Shown here one piece after another: positions 34,981 through 43,776 of a stretch of 64,000 bases of DNA. The stretch's first letter is position 1. Each line of letters begins with the position of its first letter. A model generated the notes under the pieces. That model ran no database searches. It saw only the letters and a list, made by a program, of their open reading frames with translations, and was not told where the DNA came from. The translations under genes and the position numbers were made by a program. The stretch is from Lewinellaceae bacterium. GTDB taxonomy: Bacteria > Bacteroidota > Bacteroidia > Chitinophagales > Saprospiraceae. The stretch is from NCBI GenBank assembly GCA_020636315.1, contig JACJYA010000005.1:248001-312000 (forward strand), read 5' to 3'.

Positions 34981-35454
34981 ATGAAGGATCTGATCATGCG
35001 AACTGTTTTAATATACGTCGTCGGGGCTTTGATTTTTTCAGCCTGCAGTCAGTTCAGGGGCCAGCTGGATAGTAGTGAGGGGCTGGAAAAGCTCATAGAG
35101 GCTGAGATTGAGGCTTCTCTTTCCGGCAACATGGGCCTGGTGACGTTCTCCGGATTGGGGGACTTTCAGTGGGATCAGCTGCTGATCCTGGCTCCTTACA
35201 GCCACCTTGGTGAACTTGAAAAAGAACTGGGCGTCAACCTGGATGGGCTCAGCCATTTTGACATTGATCAGCGGAACGATGTGGCGCTTATTGTTTTTCT
35301 GGACGGCAATACTCCCGTCAGGGTAGTGGCCTATCCCCGTTCTTCCGGCGATTTTGCCGAGATTGAACCGGTACTGATCCCCCGCGAGCATACGGTTTTT
35401 CAATTGCAGCCCGTGCCGAGCGGGCGGGTTCGGATGAGGCTGGTAGGCATGTGA
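34981..35454 (+). CDS. Hypothetical lipoprotein
   Basis: 157 residues from the ATG at 34981 (a TTG at 34924 would add a non-signal leader; a later ATG at 34996 is also possible). Signal with lipobox IFSAC. The mature part (LDSSEGLEKLIEAEIEASLSGN, then a beta-rich section LVTFSGLGDFQWDQLLILAPYS) matches no family I know. Downstream of the CDF gene by 60 nt; convergent with the SnoaL-like gene. Confidence 0.65.
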   Translation: MKDLIMRTVLIYVVGALIFSACSQFRGQLDSSEGLEKLIEAEIEASLSGNMGLVTFSGLGDFQWDQLLILAPYSHLGELEKELGVNLDGLSHFDIDQRNDVALIVFLDGNTPVRVVAYPRSSGDFAEIEPVLIPREHTVFQLQPVPSGRVRMRLVGM

Positions 35455-35459
35455 ATCCA

Positions 35460-35945
35460 TTACTCCCTGTTCTCACCGGTGAGCAACCCGGCCGGGTAAG
35501 TAATAAAATCGTACTGCCTGTATATCTTACCCTGCCTGTCGAAATAAAGCCAGATCGTAAAGGAACCGTCATCCCATTCCTGCAGTTGGCCGTGCCAATA
35601 GAAAGGATTGAAGTGCCCGCGGCCAACGGCAGTACTATCGCCGACAACCAGTGATTCGACCTCCAGGTGAGCCTGGGAGGGAGATAGCTTCTCAAAGCCA
35701 GGGCCGGGCCAGTTGTAGAAAGCCTTGAATTCATTGATCCCGGTTGCCTTGAACCGAAGGTTGGTATCGAAAAACTGAATGTCATCCCGGTAGAAAGACA
35801 GAAACCTGTTCCAGTCGGAACGCTGGCTGTAAACCTCGAAGTAGGTTTTGGCTTTCTGTTCAGTTTGTTGCTGCAACGTGGATGGGCAGGTGTTGTTGCA
35901 GGCTGCGGTTGTCAGGATGACGGCAAAGAGAATAGGCTTATACAT
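35460..35945 (-). CDS. SnoaL/NTF2-like lipoprotein
   Basis: A 161-residue protein with lipobox TTAAC (Cys16). The mature part follows the NTF2-like pattern: a helical start (EQKAKTYFEVYSQRSDWNRFLSFY), DDIQFFDTNLRFKATGINEFKAFYN, and late strands (GSFTIWLYFDRQGKIYRQYDFITYP) with the usual D/E positions of SnoaL-like domains. The fold suits a small-ligand or enzyme role, unspecified. Confidence 0.75.
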   Translation of the reverse strand: MYKPILFAVILTTAACNNTCPSTLQQQTEQKAKTYFEVYSQRSDWNRFLSFYRDDIQFFDTNLRFKATGINEFKAFYNWPGPGFEKLSPSQAHLEVESLVVGDSTAVGRGHFNPFYWHGQLQEWDDGSFTIWLYFDRQGKIYRQYDFITYPAGLLTGENRE

Positions 35946-35982
35946 AGCAGGTTATTTTTCTGGTGATAGCACTATTACACTT

Positions 35983-36738
35983 TTATCCTTCCCACTTCGT
36001 CCTTGCCACTGCCAGTTCTTTACCGTCCTCCTTTTTGGACAGGCGGTGGAGGAACTGGCCCGGTTCGTCGAGGGCTTGCACCTCAGCACGGACCTGGTCC
36101 TGCCAGTGGCATTCTGCGCGGTAGTTGATGTCCAGTTGTCGAAGCATGCCTTTTTCGAGTACTAAGGCAGGGAGGGGTTCCAGGAGCCACTGTATATATA
36201 AGGTGTTATTGAGGTGCCTGTTGAAGTCCAGGTCGTGCCAGTTGACCTCGAAATATTTTGTGGATTGCGCCTGTTCAAACCGCGGCAACCGGCCATCAGG
36301 GCGGGGCAGGCATTCTTCGGGGGGCGGCATTTGCTTCTGGAATGCGAGGATATGATCCGGTATCGGCGACATCCGGCGGGTGTTTGTATCCATCAGCAAC
36401 CAGGTAGAAGAAGAAGCAGCCAGCAGTTTTCCGTTTTTATCCCGCACTTTATAATCCCGGTAGGTGAACATGCGTTCGAAACCAGCCGGGCAGGTCATTA
36501 CCTGAATTTGTTCTCCCAGCACCGGCAGGCGGAAAATGTGCAGTTGCTTTCGCATCAGTACCCAGGAAATGTTTTCCGGTTCCAGGTCCCAGACGGACAG
36601 TTTGAGCCGGATGACGTTCTGCATGGCCGCCTCCTGCATCAGGCGGGTTATGGCCGGTATGGTCATACGTTTGTGGCTGTCTATCTCGTAGGTGCGCACT
36701 TCGTACTCAGACTGGTAACCGATAGGCGAAACAAACAT
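35983..36738 (-). CDS. Acyl-ACP thioesterase family protein (double hotdog)
   Basis: 251 residues from the ATG at 36738 (MFVSPIGYQSE); the longer reading upstream lacks family similarity and was not used. Two hotdog repeats: YEVRTYEIDSHKRMTIPAITRLMQEAA and NWHDLDFNRHLNNTLYIQWL. The latter has the catalytic Asn/His arrangement (D-x-N-x-H-x-N-N) of FatA/FatB-like bacterial acyl-ACP thioesterases. It would release free fatty acids from acyl-ACP in the cytoplasm. Divergent from rpsL. Confidence 0.9.
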   Translation of the reverse strand: MFVSPIGYQSEYEVRTYEIDSHKRMTIPAITRLMQEAAMQNVIRLKLSVWDLEPENISWVLMRKQLHIFRLPVLGEQIQVMTCPAGFERMFTYRDYKVRDKNGKLLAASSSTWLLMDTNTRRMSPIPDHILAFQKQMPPPEECLPRPDGRLPRFEQAQSTKYFEVNWHDLDFNRHLNNTLYIQWLLEPLPALVLEKGMLRQLDINYRAECHWQDQVRAEVQALDEPGQFLHRLSKKEDGKELAVARTKWEG

Positions 36739-36946
36739 GGATAGAGGGTTTGGCGGTTTAGGGATGAATGTACGAAAAAGATGATAATGGTTGAGGATGC
36801 GGAAAAATTTTTCGGGAACGGATGCCGGAAGAGGCAAAATTTGGCAAAGAAAAGCCGGAAGCATAGAAAATTTGACCGGTTGGAAGCAATGGCAGGACCC
36901 GGATGGATACCGGTTTTCGGGAGGAATAATAATTTTAAAACGGGTT

Positions 36947-36977
36947 TTTGTATTTAGGGAAAAAAGCTATACCTTTG
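36947..36977 (+). promoter_or_regulatory. Main promoter of the ribosomal block
   Basis: TTTG (36947-36950), 19 nt, TACCTTTG (36970-36977): an exact match to the Bacteroidota consensus, about 75 nt upstream of the rpsL ATG. Confidence 0.85.
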
Positions 36978-37051
36978 CAATCGCTTTTCGAGCAAGGTAT
37001 ATCCAATTGTCGATAAAGTATTGTTATACAGACTAAATTACGAATAGAAAG

Positions 37052-37426
37052 ATGCCTACAATTAATCAACTTGTACGCAAGGGCAGGAAAAAAGTGGTAA
37101 CGAAGAGCAAGTCCCGTGCGCTGGATGGATGTCCTCAGAAGCGTGGTGTTTGCACCCGTGTTTACACGACGACGCCTAAGAAGCCGAACTCTGCTCTGCG
37201 TAAGGTTGCGAAGGTGCGCCTGACCAATGGCCTGGAAGTCATCTGCTATATTCCGGGAGAAGGGCACAACCTTCAGGAACACTCCATCGTGCTGGTGCGC
37301 GGAGGGCGTGTCAAGGACCTTCCGGGTGTGCGTTACACCATCGTTCGGGGTGCATTGGACACCGCCGGGGTGGAAGGGCGCCTGCAGTCCCGCTCCCGTT
37401 ATGGGGCCAAACGCCCGAAGAGCTAG
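37052..37426 (+). CDS. rpsL: 30S ribosomal protein S12
   Basis: A 124-residue decoding-site protein. The loop TTTPKKPNSALRKV has the wild-type lysines of streptomycin-sensitive ribosomes, and IPGEGHNLQEHS and GGRVKDLPGVRY are intact. First gene of the str-type cluster, 50 nt ahead of rpsG. Confidence 0.99.
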   Translation: MPTINQLVRKGRKKVVTKSKSRALDGCPQKRGVCTRVYTTTPKKPNSALRKVAKVRLTNGLEVICYIPGEGHNLQEHSIVLVRGGRVKDLPGVRYTIVRGALDTAGVEGRLQSRSRYGAKRPKS

Positions 37427-37476
37427 TAAATTATGTTTCAATCCATTTGCGAAACCTCTAATTAGGATAAAGAGTA

Positions 37477-37944
37477 ATGAGAAAAAGAAAGCCAAAACTT
37501 AGAGTTATTCAGCCGGACCCCCGGTACGGAGACCCCATGGTGACCCAGTTTGTCAACCACATGATGTGGCAGGGCAAGAAAACGGTTGCGTTGCGCATTT
37601 TCTATGATGCCATGGATATCGTTAAGGAACGTACCAAGCAGGACGAGCACGCGATGTGGAAAAAAGCGCTGAATAACGCCATGCCACAGGTGGAAGTACG
37701 CAGCCGCCGCATCGGAGGCGCCACTTTCCAGATCCCGACCGAGATTCGCGCCAAGCGCAAAGTATCTATCGGAATGAAGTGGCTGATCAAGTTCTCCCGC
37801 CAGCGCAGCGGAAAAGGCATGGCGGAGAAACTGGCTGCCGAGGTTATGGCAGCTGCCAAGGGCGAAGGTGGCGCCGTTAAGCGTAAGGAAGACACCCACA
37901 AGATGGCGGAGTCCAACCGCGCTTTCGCTCACTTCCGCGTCTGA
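37477..37944 (+). CDS. rpsG: 30S ribosomal protein S7
   Basis: A 155-residue protein that nucleates assembly of the 30S head. It begins MRKRKPKLRVIQPDPRYGDPMV and has the conserved NNAMPQVEVRSRRIGGATFQIP and ESNRAFAHFRV segments. The fusA ATG follows after 59 nt. Confidence 0.99.
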   Translation: MRKRKPKLRVIQPDPRYGDPMVTQFVNHMMWQGKKTVALRIFYDAMDIVKERTKQDEHAMWKKALNNAMPQVEVRSRRIGGATFQIPTEIRAKRKVSIGMKWLIKFSRQRSGKGMAEKLAAEVMAAAKGEGGAVKRKEDTHKMAESNRAFAHFRV

Positions 37945-38003
37945 TCACTCTAAGTTTCACCAATCATAACCATTTAATCAATTAAAATCCTGACGGCGTA
38001 GTC

Positions 38004-40142
38004 ATGGCTCAAAAAGATCTAAAATTAACTCGAAATATTGGTATTGCGGCTCACATCGATGCCGGAAAGACTACGACTACCGAACGTATCCTTTTCTATA
38101 CCGGTATCAGCCACAAGATCGGCGAGGTGCATGATGGTGCTGCCACCATGGACTGGATGGAGCAGGAGCAGGAGCGGGGTATTACCATTACTTCGGCTGC
38201 CACCAAGACCAACTGGAACTGGAAGGACCAACAATATACCATTAATATCATCGATACTCCGGGCCACGTTGATTTTACTGTGGAAGTGGAGCGCTCTCTG
38301 CGGGTGCTCGACGGCGTTGTGGCCCTGTTCTGTGCCGTTTCCGGCGTGGAACCTCAGTCTGAAACCGTCTGGCGCCAGGCCAACCGCTATAAGGTGCCCC
38401 GTATCGGGTTTGTCAACAAGATGGACCGCTCCGGTGCGGATTTCTTCAATGTCATCAACGACGTGAAGGAGAAGCTCGGAGCCAACGCAGTTCCTCTGCA
38501 GGTGCCCATCGGCGCGGAAGAGACCTTCAAAGGAGTGGTTGACCTGATCTCCAATGAAGCCCGCATCTGGAATGACCATGACATGGGTATGTCCTATGAA
38601 GTGGTGCCCATTCCGGAAGACCTGGTGGATACAGTTGCCGAATACCGCGAAAAGCTGCTGGAAGCAGTTGCTGAATACGACGAGACGCTGCTTGAAAAAT
38701 ACTTTGAAGACCCGGATTCCATCTCTGTAGAAGAGATCCGCGCCGCTATCCGCGCTGCGGTGATCGACATGAGCATCATTCCGATGATGTGCGGGTCCGC
38801 CTTCAAAAATAAAGGTGTTCAGGCCGTACTCGATGCAGTTTGTGCCTTTATGCCCTCTCCGGTTGACGTTGAGGCCATCACCGGCATCAACCCCAAGACT
38901 GAGAAGGAGGAGAAGCGGCGCCCGGATGTTACCGAGCCGTTCTCTGCCCTGGCGTTCAAGATCGCAACCGACCCCTACGTGGGCCGCCTGGCGTTCTTCC
39001 GCGTTTATTCCGGCACCCTCGATGCCGGCTCCTATGTGCTGAACACGCGTTCTGACAAGAAGGAGCGTATCTCCCGCTTGTATCAGATGCACTCCAATAA
39101 ACAAAACCCGGTTGACCGCGTTGAAGCGGGGGACATCGCTGCGGCCGTAGGTTTCAAAGACCTGCGCACCGGTGACACCATCTGCGCCGAAAACGCGCCG
39201 ATCGTCCTCGAAAGTATGACCTTCCCCGACCCGGTGATAGGCCTTGCCGTCGAACCCAAGTCACAGAAAGACCTGGACAAACTGGGTATGGCACTGGCCA
39301 AACTGGCCGAGGAAGACCCTACTTTCCGCGTTCGTTACGATGAAGACACCAACCAGACCATCATCAGCGGTATGGGCGAATTGCACCTGGAAATTATCGT
39401 TGACCGCCTCCGCCGTGAATTTAAGGTGGAAGTCAACCAGGGTGCGCCGCAGGTTAACTACAAAGAAGCGCTGACCGTCAGCCAGACTCACCGCGAGCGC
39501 CTCAAGAAGCAGACGGGCGGTTCCGGTCTGTTCGCCGATATGGAATTCGAGATCGGCCCGGCAGACCAGGAGTTCCTCAACAGCGAGGAATTCAAGGATG
39601 GAAAGGTGAAACTGCAGTTTGTCTGGGATATCGTCGGCGGCTCCATCGATAAGAACTACCAGAAGCCGATCCGTGACGGGTTTACCGCCATGATGGAAAA
39701 CGGCATTCTGGCCGGTTACAACATCGACAGCATGAAAGTCCGCGTCTATGACGGTTCCATGCACTCGGTTGACTCTAAGCCGGTGGCATTCGAACTGTGC
39801 GCCAAGGAAGGTTTCCGCGAAGCAGCTCCCAAATGCAAACCGGTGATCCTCGAGCCGATCATGAAGCTCGAAGTAGTTACTCCGGAAGAATTTACCGGTT
39901 CCGTTATCGGTGACCTCAACCGCCGCCGCGGCCTGCCGAAAGGGCAGGAGCCTCGTGCCGGTGGCGCTGTTGCCATCCAGGCCGATGTTCCGCTGTCGGA
40001 AATGTTCGGCTATGTAACTGCCCTTCGGACGATTACCTCCGGCCGGGCCAGCTCGACCATGGAGTTCGCCCGCTATGCGGAAGCTCCGACAAATATCGCC
40101 AAGGATATCATTGAAAAAGCCAAAGGCGAAGTAAAAGTATAA
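38004..40142 (+). CDS. fusA: Translation elongation factor G
   Basis: A 712-residue translocation GTPase. G motifs: AHIDAGKTTTTER (P loop), DTPGH and NKMD; switch I RGITITSAAT. Domain IV/V end segments (GGAVAIQADVPLSEMFGYVTALR) are present. It lies between rpsG and rpsJ with no tuf gene following. Confidence 0.99.
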   Translation: MAQKDLKLTRNIGIAAHIDAGKTTTTERILFYTGISHKIGEVHDGAATMDWMEQEQERGITITSAATKTNWNWKDQQYTINIIDTPGHVDFTVEVERSLRVLDGVVALFCAVSGVEPQSETVWRQANRYKVPRIGFVNKMDRSGADFFNVINDVKEKLGANAVPLQVPIGAEETFKGVVDLISNEARIWNDHDMGMSYEVVPIPEDLVDTVAEYREKLLEAVAEYDETLLEKYFEDPDSISVEEIRAAIRAAVIDMSIIPMMCGSAFKNKGVQAVLDAVCAFMPSPVDVEAITGINPKTEKEEKRRPDVTEPFSALAFKIATDPYVGRLAFFRVYSGTLDAGSYVLNTRSDKKERISRLYQMHSNKQNPVDRVEAGDIAAAVGFKDLRTGDTICAENAPIVLESMTFPDPVIGLAVEPKSQKDLDKLGMALAKLAEEDPTFRVRYDEDTNQTIISGMGELHLEIIVDRLRREFKVEVNQGAPQVNYKEALTVSQTHRERLKKQTGGSGLFADMEFEIGPADQEFLNSEEFKDGKVKLQFVWDIVGGSIDKNYQKPIRDGFTAMMENGILAGYNIDSMKVRVYDGSMHSVDSKPVAFELCAKEGFREAAPKCKPVILEPIMKLEVVTPEEFTGSVIGDLNRRRGLPKGQEPRAGGAVAIQADVPLSEMFGYVTALRTITSGRASSTMEFARYAEAPTNIAKDIIEKAKGEVKV

Positions 40143-40153
40143 AACCAGTTGCG

Positions 40154-40212
40154 GGTTGTTAGTTGCAGGTTGTCCGTGGATAACCGGCAACGGACAACAA
40201 ACAACTATCAAC
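40154..40212. repeat. Word-repeat palindrome in the fusA-rpsJ gap
   Basis: The left arm (40154-40176), built of GTTGT/AGTTG words, pairs imperfectly with the right arm (40189-40212), built of CAAC words; the core GTTGTCCGT/ACGGACAAC is perfect. Fits the family at 42411-42478 and 43691-43771. Confidence 0.65.
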
Positions 40213-40227
40213 TATTTAATAAAAGGC

Positions 40228-40536
40228 ATGAATCAGAAAATCAGAATCAAGCTCCGGTCTTACGATCACAACCTGGTGGACAAGTCCACTGAAAAGATCG
40301 TTAAGACGGTGAGGAACAGTGGCGCTGTCGTTACTGGGCCGATTCCGCTGCCCACCGAGAAGAAGATCTTTACCGTGCTCCGTTCACCGCACGTCAACAA
40401 GAAATCTCGGGAGCAGTTCCAGTTGCGTACCCACAAACGCCTCATCGAAATTTACACTCCCACCCAGAAGACAGTAGATGCCCTGTCCAAACTGGAACTG
40501 CCGAGTGGAGTTGACATTCAGGTTAAACTGACGTAG
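40228..40536 (+). CDS. rpsJ: 30S ribosomal protein S10
   Basis: 102 residues from ATG 40228 (MNQKIRIKLRSYDHNLVDKS); the in-frame upstream extension is a spacer and was excluded. KVVTGPIPLPT-like (AVVTGPIPLPTEKKIFTVL) and REQFQLRTHKRLIEI motifs are conserved. It marks the start of the S10 gene set. Confidence 0.98.
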   Translation: MNQKIRIKLRSYDHNLVDKSTEKIVKTVRNSGAVVTGPIPLPTEKKIFTVLRSPHVNKKSREQFQLRTHKRLIEIYTPTQKTVDALSKLELPSGVDIQVKLT

Positions 40537-40554
40537 AACCATTCATTACATTAT

Positions 40555-40671
40555 GGCATTAGACGTCGGATACTAGGCGTCTGTTCTTTGCTGCCCCTTC
40601 CTTCCCGCCTTCGGGTGGAAGAAAGCAGCCTGGCAACTGCTCAGGGGTGCCCAAGTCTGGGATCTAATGCC
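40555..40671 (+). ncRNA. Candidate branched structured RNA between rpsJ and rplC
   Basis: A perfect 9-bp closing stem, GGCATTAGA (40555-40563) with TCTAATGCC (40663-40671), encloses several local hairpins: GACG/CGTC (40562-40581, overlapping P1), GCTGC/GCAGC (40590-40629) enclosing a CCCG-CCTT-CGGG hairpin, GGCA/TGCC (40632-40651) and CCCA/TGGG (40650-40661). The rplC ATG follows 20 nt later. This could be an autoregulatory L3/L4 leader or a large member of the palindrome family. It does not match any known ribosomal leader I can name. Confidence 0.55.
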
Positions 40672-40691
40672 TGTATAAAACCTTATTGCTG

Positions 40692-41315
40692 ATGAACGGT
40701 ATAATCGGTAAAAAGATTGGAATGACCAGCATGTACGACGCCCGCGGGCGCAATGTTGCATGTACCGTTGTGGAAGCCGGCCCCTGTGTGGTTACTCAGG
40801 TGAAAACGGAAGAAACTGACGGATACAATGCTCTGCAGCTCGGATTCGGCGACGCCAAGGTCAAGAACACATCCCAAGCTCTCCAAGGGCATTTCGACAA
40901 AGCAAAGACAGGTCCTAAGCGTGAAGTTGTCGAGTTCCGCGATTTCAGTATCGTAGAAAAGGTACTCGGTGACCTCATCAAAGTTGAGGAAGTTTTCGTA
41001 GAAGGCGACCTCGTAAGTGCCGTTGGCACATCCAAGGGTAAAGGCTTTCAGGGGGTTGTCAAGCGCCACGGTTTCGGTGGTGTGAACGACGCTACCCACG
41101 GCCAGCACAACCGCCAGCGCGCACCCGGCTCAATCGGCGCGTCTTCTTTCCCTTCCAAGGTGTTTAAAGGCATGCGCATGGCCGGCCGCACCGGTGGCAG
41201 CAGGGTTAAGGTCAAAAACCTGGAAGTCCTAAGGATTTTCCCGGACAAGAACCTGATCCTCGTCAAGGGAGCGATCCCGGGCCACAAAGGGTCTTTTGTA
41301 ATTCTTGAAAAGTAA
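40692..41315 (+). CDS. rplC: 50S ribosomal protein L3
   Basis: 207 residues from ATG 40692 (MNGIIGKKIGMTSMYD); a TTG two codons earlier is not needed. The conserved extension loop THGQHNRQRAPGSIG and GMRMAGRTGG, which reach the peptidyl-transferase centre, are intact. Confidence 0.98.
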   Translation: MNGIIGKKIGMTSMYDARGRNVACTVVEAGPCVVTQVKTEETDGYNALQLGFGDAKVKNTSQALQGHFDKAKTGPKREVVEFRDFSIVEKVLGDLIKVEEVFVEGDLVSAVGTSKGKGFQGVVKRHGFGGVNDATHGQHNRQRAPGSIGASSFPSKVFKGMRMAGRTGGSRVKVKNLEVLRIFPDKNLILVKGAIPGHKGSFVILEK

Positions 41316-41330
41316 ATCATTCGTGCGTCA

Positions 41331-41394
41331 GTGCCCGTGGCGCGGCCTTTCAGTGACGATAAATGAACGGAAAGGCAAAAAAAAGCCACGGCAC
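41331..41394 (+). promoter_or_regulatory. Nested hairpin in the rplC-rplD gap
   Basis: GTGCCCGTGGC (41331-41341) pairs with GCCACGGCAC (41385-41394) with a single bulged C. Inside it GCCTTTC (41345-41351) pairs with GAAAGGC (41370-41376). The A8 run next to the right arm gives no terminator on the plus strand. It sits just before the L4 gene; L4 is the known autoregulator in Proteobacteria, so an L4-leader role is possible but not shown. Confidence 0.55.
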
Positions 41395-41410
41395 ACAAAC
41401 ACACAAAGAC

Positions 41411-42040
41411 ATGAAACTCGAAGTAGTAAATATTCAGGGCCAGAAGACCGGCAGGGAGGTTGACCTTCCGGAAGATATTTTTGGTATTGAGCCGAATGAT
41501 CATGCTGTTTACCTGGCAGTCAAACAATATCTGGCGAACCAGCGCCAGGGCACCCACAAGGCGAAAGAACGCGGTGAAGTAGCCGGTTCGACCCGCAAGC
41601 TGAAGCGCCAGAAGGGAACGGGTACCGCCCGTTTCGGGGATATTAAAAACCCGCTGTTTCGCGGAGGCGGAAGGGTGTTCGGCCCCCGGCCCCGCAATTA
41701 TGGCATCAAGCTGAACAAAAAAGTGCACCGCCTGGCCCGGAAGTCCGCACTGTCTTCAAAGGCTGCTTCCGGCGAGATTCTCGTCGTGGAAGATTTTTCC
41801 TTTGCAACTCCCCGCACCAGGGAGTTCGTCAATATTCTCAACAACCTGCAGCTGGCCGACAAGAAGGCCATACTGGTAACAACCGATTTCGAGAAGGAGG
41901 TAGTTCTCTCCTGCCGCAACCTGAAGAAATGCAGTGTAATGCGCGCCAGCGACCTGAGCACCTACGCAATCCTGAACAGCCATACGCTGGTGCTTTCCGA
42001 AGGAGCTGTTGAGAAGATCAAAGAAACATTTGCTAACTAA
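41411..42040 (+). CDS. rplD: 50S ribosomal protein L4
   Basis: 209 residues from ATG 41411 (MKLEVVNIQGQKTG); the longer upstream reading is the hairpin spacer. The exit-tunnel loop STRKLKRQKGTGTARFGDIKNPLFRGGG is conserved. Confidence 0.98.
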   Translation: MKLEVVNIQGQKTGREVDLPEDIFGIEPNDHAVYLAVKQYLANQRQGTHKAKERGEVAGSTRKLKRQKGTGTARFGDIKNPLFRGGGRVFGPRPRNYGIKLNKKVHRLARKSALSSKAASGEILVVEDFSFATPRTREFVNILNNLQLADKKAILVTTDFEKEVVLSCRNLKKCSVMRASDLSTYAILNSHTLVLSEGAVEKIKETFAN

Positions 42041-42079
42041 GAAAAGCAGGGCAGCCTGCTTTCAGCAACCAATATTAAA

Positions 42080-42376
42080 ATGGCAAAGACGATCCTCATC
42101 AAGCCGTTGATCACGGAAAAAGCAGAAATGCTGTCGGAGAAAGGCAACAAGTACAGCTTCGTCGTCAGCAAAGATGCCAATAAGATCGAGATCCGCAAGG
42201 CTGTGGAAGATATGTATCAGGTGACGGTTGAGTCCGTCAACACTATGATCATGCCAGCTAAGGAAAGGAACCGGACGACGCGCTCCGGTATCCTCCGCGG
42301 AAGAAAGCCCGCTTTCAAGAAAGCGGTAGTCACCCTTACTCAGGGAGAAGAGATTGATTTCTTTGGAGATATTTAG
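42080..42376 (+). CDS. rplW: 50S ribosomal protein L23
   Basis: A 98-residue tunnel-exit protein (docking site for SRP and trigger factor). It begins MAKTILIKPLITEKAEML and contains KYSFVVSKDANKIEIRKAVE. 39 nt after rplD. Confidence 0.98.
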   Translation: MAKTILIKPLITEKAEMLSEKGNKYSFVVSKDANKIEIRKAVEDMYQVTVESVNTMIMPAKERNRTTRSGILRGRKPAFKKAVVTLTQGEEIDFFGDI

Positions 42377-42410
42377 TAATAAACAGGCTCCAGGGGCAAA
42401 GCGGGGATAG

Positions 42411-42478
42411 GTTGTATGTTGCCTGCTGTCAGTTGATGGTTAATCTGTTCATCCCAACTGACAACCGACAACAGAAAA
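42411..42478. repeat. Word-repeat palindrome in the rplW-rplB gap
   Basis: TGTCAGTTG (42427-42435) pairs with CAACTGACA (42455-42463); flanking GTTG/CAAC words extend it imperfectly. The 24-nt right word 42455-42478 matches 43744-43767 at 22 positions, although those sites are 1.3 kb apart in separate gaps. Confidence 0.7.
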
Positions 42479-42553
42479 TGCTGACGTTTCCACTCATCGT
42501 CAGGACTGACAACTTTTCCCGCACGTATCTCTGGAGCGGCAAAAACAGATACC

Positions 42554-43390
42554 ATGCCAGTCAAAAAACATAACCCGGTCACTCCCGGCACGCGTTTCCG
42601 CTTAGGAAATACTTTTGCTGAGGTGACTACAGACAAGCCGGAAAAAAGCCTGCTGGCTCCGCTGAAGAAGTCGGGAGGCCGCAACAACGAAGGGCACCGC
42701 ACCGTCCGCCAGCGCGGCGGTGGGCACAAGCGCCGCTATCGCATCATCGATTTCAAGCGCGATAAGGACGGTATGCCGGCCACGGTACAGTCGATTGAAT
42801 ACGACCCAAACCGCACCGCGTATATCGCATTGCTGGAATATCAGGATGGCGAGAAGCGTTACATCATCGCCCCGGATAAGCTGAAGGTCGGCGATGAAGT
42901 CCTCTCCGGAGAAGGAGCTACCCCCAACGTGGGCAATGCCCTCTTCCTGAAGGATATTCCGCTGGGTTCCACCCTCCACGCGGTGGAATTGTACCCGGGC
43001 CGTGGAGCTGCCCTGGCGCGGAGCGCCGGCACATACATTACCCTGATGGGCCGTGAAGGCCGCTATGTTTCGGTCAAGATGCCCTCCGGCGAGGTGCGCC
43101 GCATTCTCTCTTCCTGTAAGGCCACGATCGGCACCACCTCCAACCCGGACCACAGCCTTCAGGTTCTTGGCAAGGCCGGCAGAAAGCGCTGGCTGGGCCG
43201 CCGCCCCCGTACGCGCGGTGTCGCTATGAACCCGGTTGACCACCCGATGGGCGGTGGTGAAGGAAAGGCTTCCGGAGGGCACCCGCGTTCGCGCAACGGC
43301 CAGATGGCTAAAGGCGCCAAAACGCGCAAGCCCAAGAAGCAGTCGAATAAGTTGATCATTTCCAAAAGAAAGACCGGCAAGAGGCGTTAA
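42554..43390 (+). CDS. rplB: 50S ribosomal protein L2
   Basis: A 278-residue protein near the peptidyl-transferase centre. RNA-binding and C-terminal segments are conserved (NPVDHPMGGGEGKASGGHPRSR). The second His of the usual HPHGGGEG is Met, a change typical of Bacteroidota. Confidence 0.98.
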   Translation: MPVKKHNPVTPGTRFRLGNTFAEVTTDKPEKSLLAPLKKSGGRNNEGHRTVRQRGGGHKRRYRIIDFKRDKDGMPATVQSIEYDPNRTAYIALLEYQDGEKRYIIAPDKLKVGDEVLSGEGATPNVGNALFLKDIPLGSTLHAVELYPGRGAALARSAGTYITLMGREGRYVSVKMPSGEVRRILSSCKATIGTTSNPDHSLQVLGKAGRKRWLGRRPRTRGVAMNPVDHPMGGGEGKASGGHPRSRNGQMAKGAKTRKPKKQSNKLIISKRKTGKRR

Positions 43391-43418
43391 CCCTCTGCTG
43401 AAAAAAGTACTATTACGC

Positions 43419-43688
43419 ATGGCAAGATCAATCAAAAAAGGACCTTACGTTTTCCACAAACTCATGGATAAGCTGGAAAAGGCAAAGGGGTCGAACAAAA
43501 AGACGGTAATCAAGACCTGGTCTCGCGCCTCCATGATCATTCCCGACATGGTAGGGGAAACCATCGCCGTACACAATGGCAAGACCTTCGTGCCGGTGTT
43601 CGTCACCGAGAACATGGTTGGGCATAAACTCGGCGAGTTTGCTCCGACGCGCAACTTCAGGGGCCACTCGGGTAACCGCAAGAAATAA
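43419..43688 (+). CDS. rpsS: 30S ribosomal protein S19
   Basis: An 89-residue 30S head protein: MARSIKKGPYVFHKLMDKLE start, then HNGKTFVPVFVTENMVGHKLGEF and FRGHSGNRKK. Standard length. Confidence 0.98.
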   Translation: MARSIKKGPYVFHKLMDKLEKAKGSNKKTVIKTWSRASMIIPDMVGETIAVHNGKTFVPVFVTENMVGHKLGEFAPTRNFRGHSGNRKK

Positions 43689-43690
43689 AT

Positions 43691-43771
43691 GATTCGTTAT
43701 TCGTTGTTCGTTGGTGGTTGTCCGTTCAGTAAACATTAACAGGCAACTGGCAACCGACAACTGAAAACTTA
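43691..43771. repeat. Word-repeat palindrome in the rpsS-rplV gap
   Basis: The left arm is made of TTCGTTATTCGTTGTTCG-type words then GGTTGTCCGTTCAG. The right arm (43744-43767) holds CAACTGGCAACCGACAACTG. The arms pair imperfectly, and the right word is shared with the rplW-rplB gap. Confidence 0.7.
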
Positions 43772-43776
43772 AAATA

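Noticed and set aside
37052..37426. Streptomycin-resistance substitution in S12
   Set aside because: The PKKPNSALRK loop has the wild-type lysines.
40555..40671. The rpsJ-rplC structure as a tRNA-like or known riboswitch
   Set aside because: It lacks the TpsiC-like and anticodon features, and no known riboswitch core was recognised.
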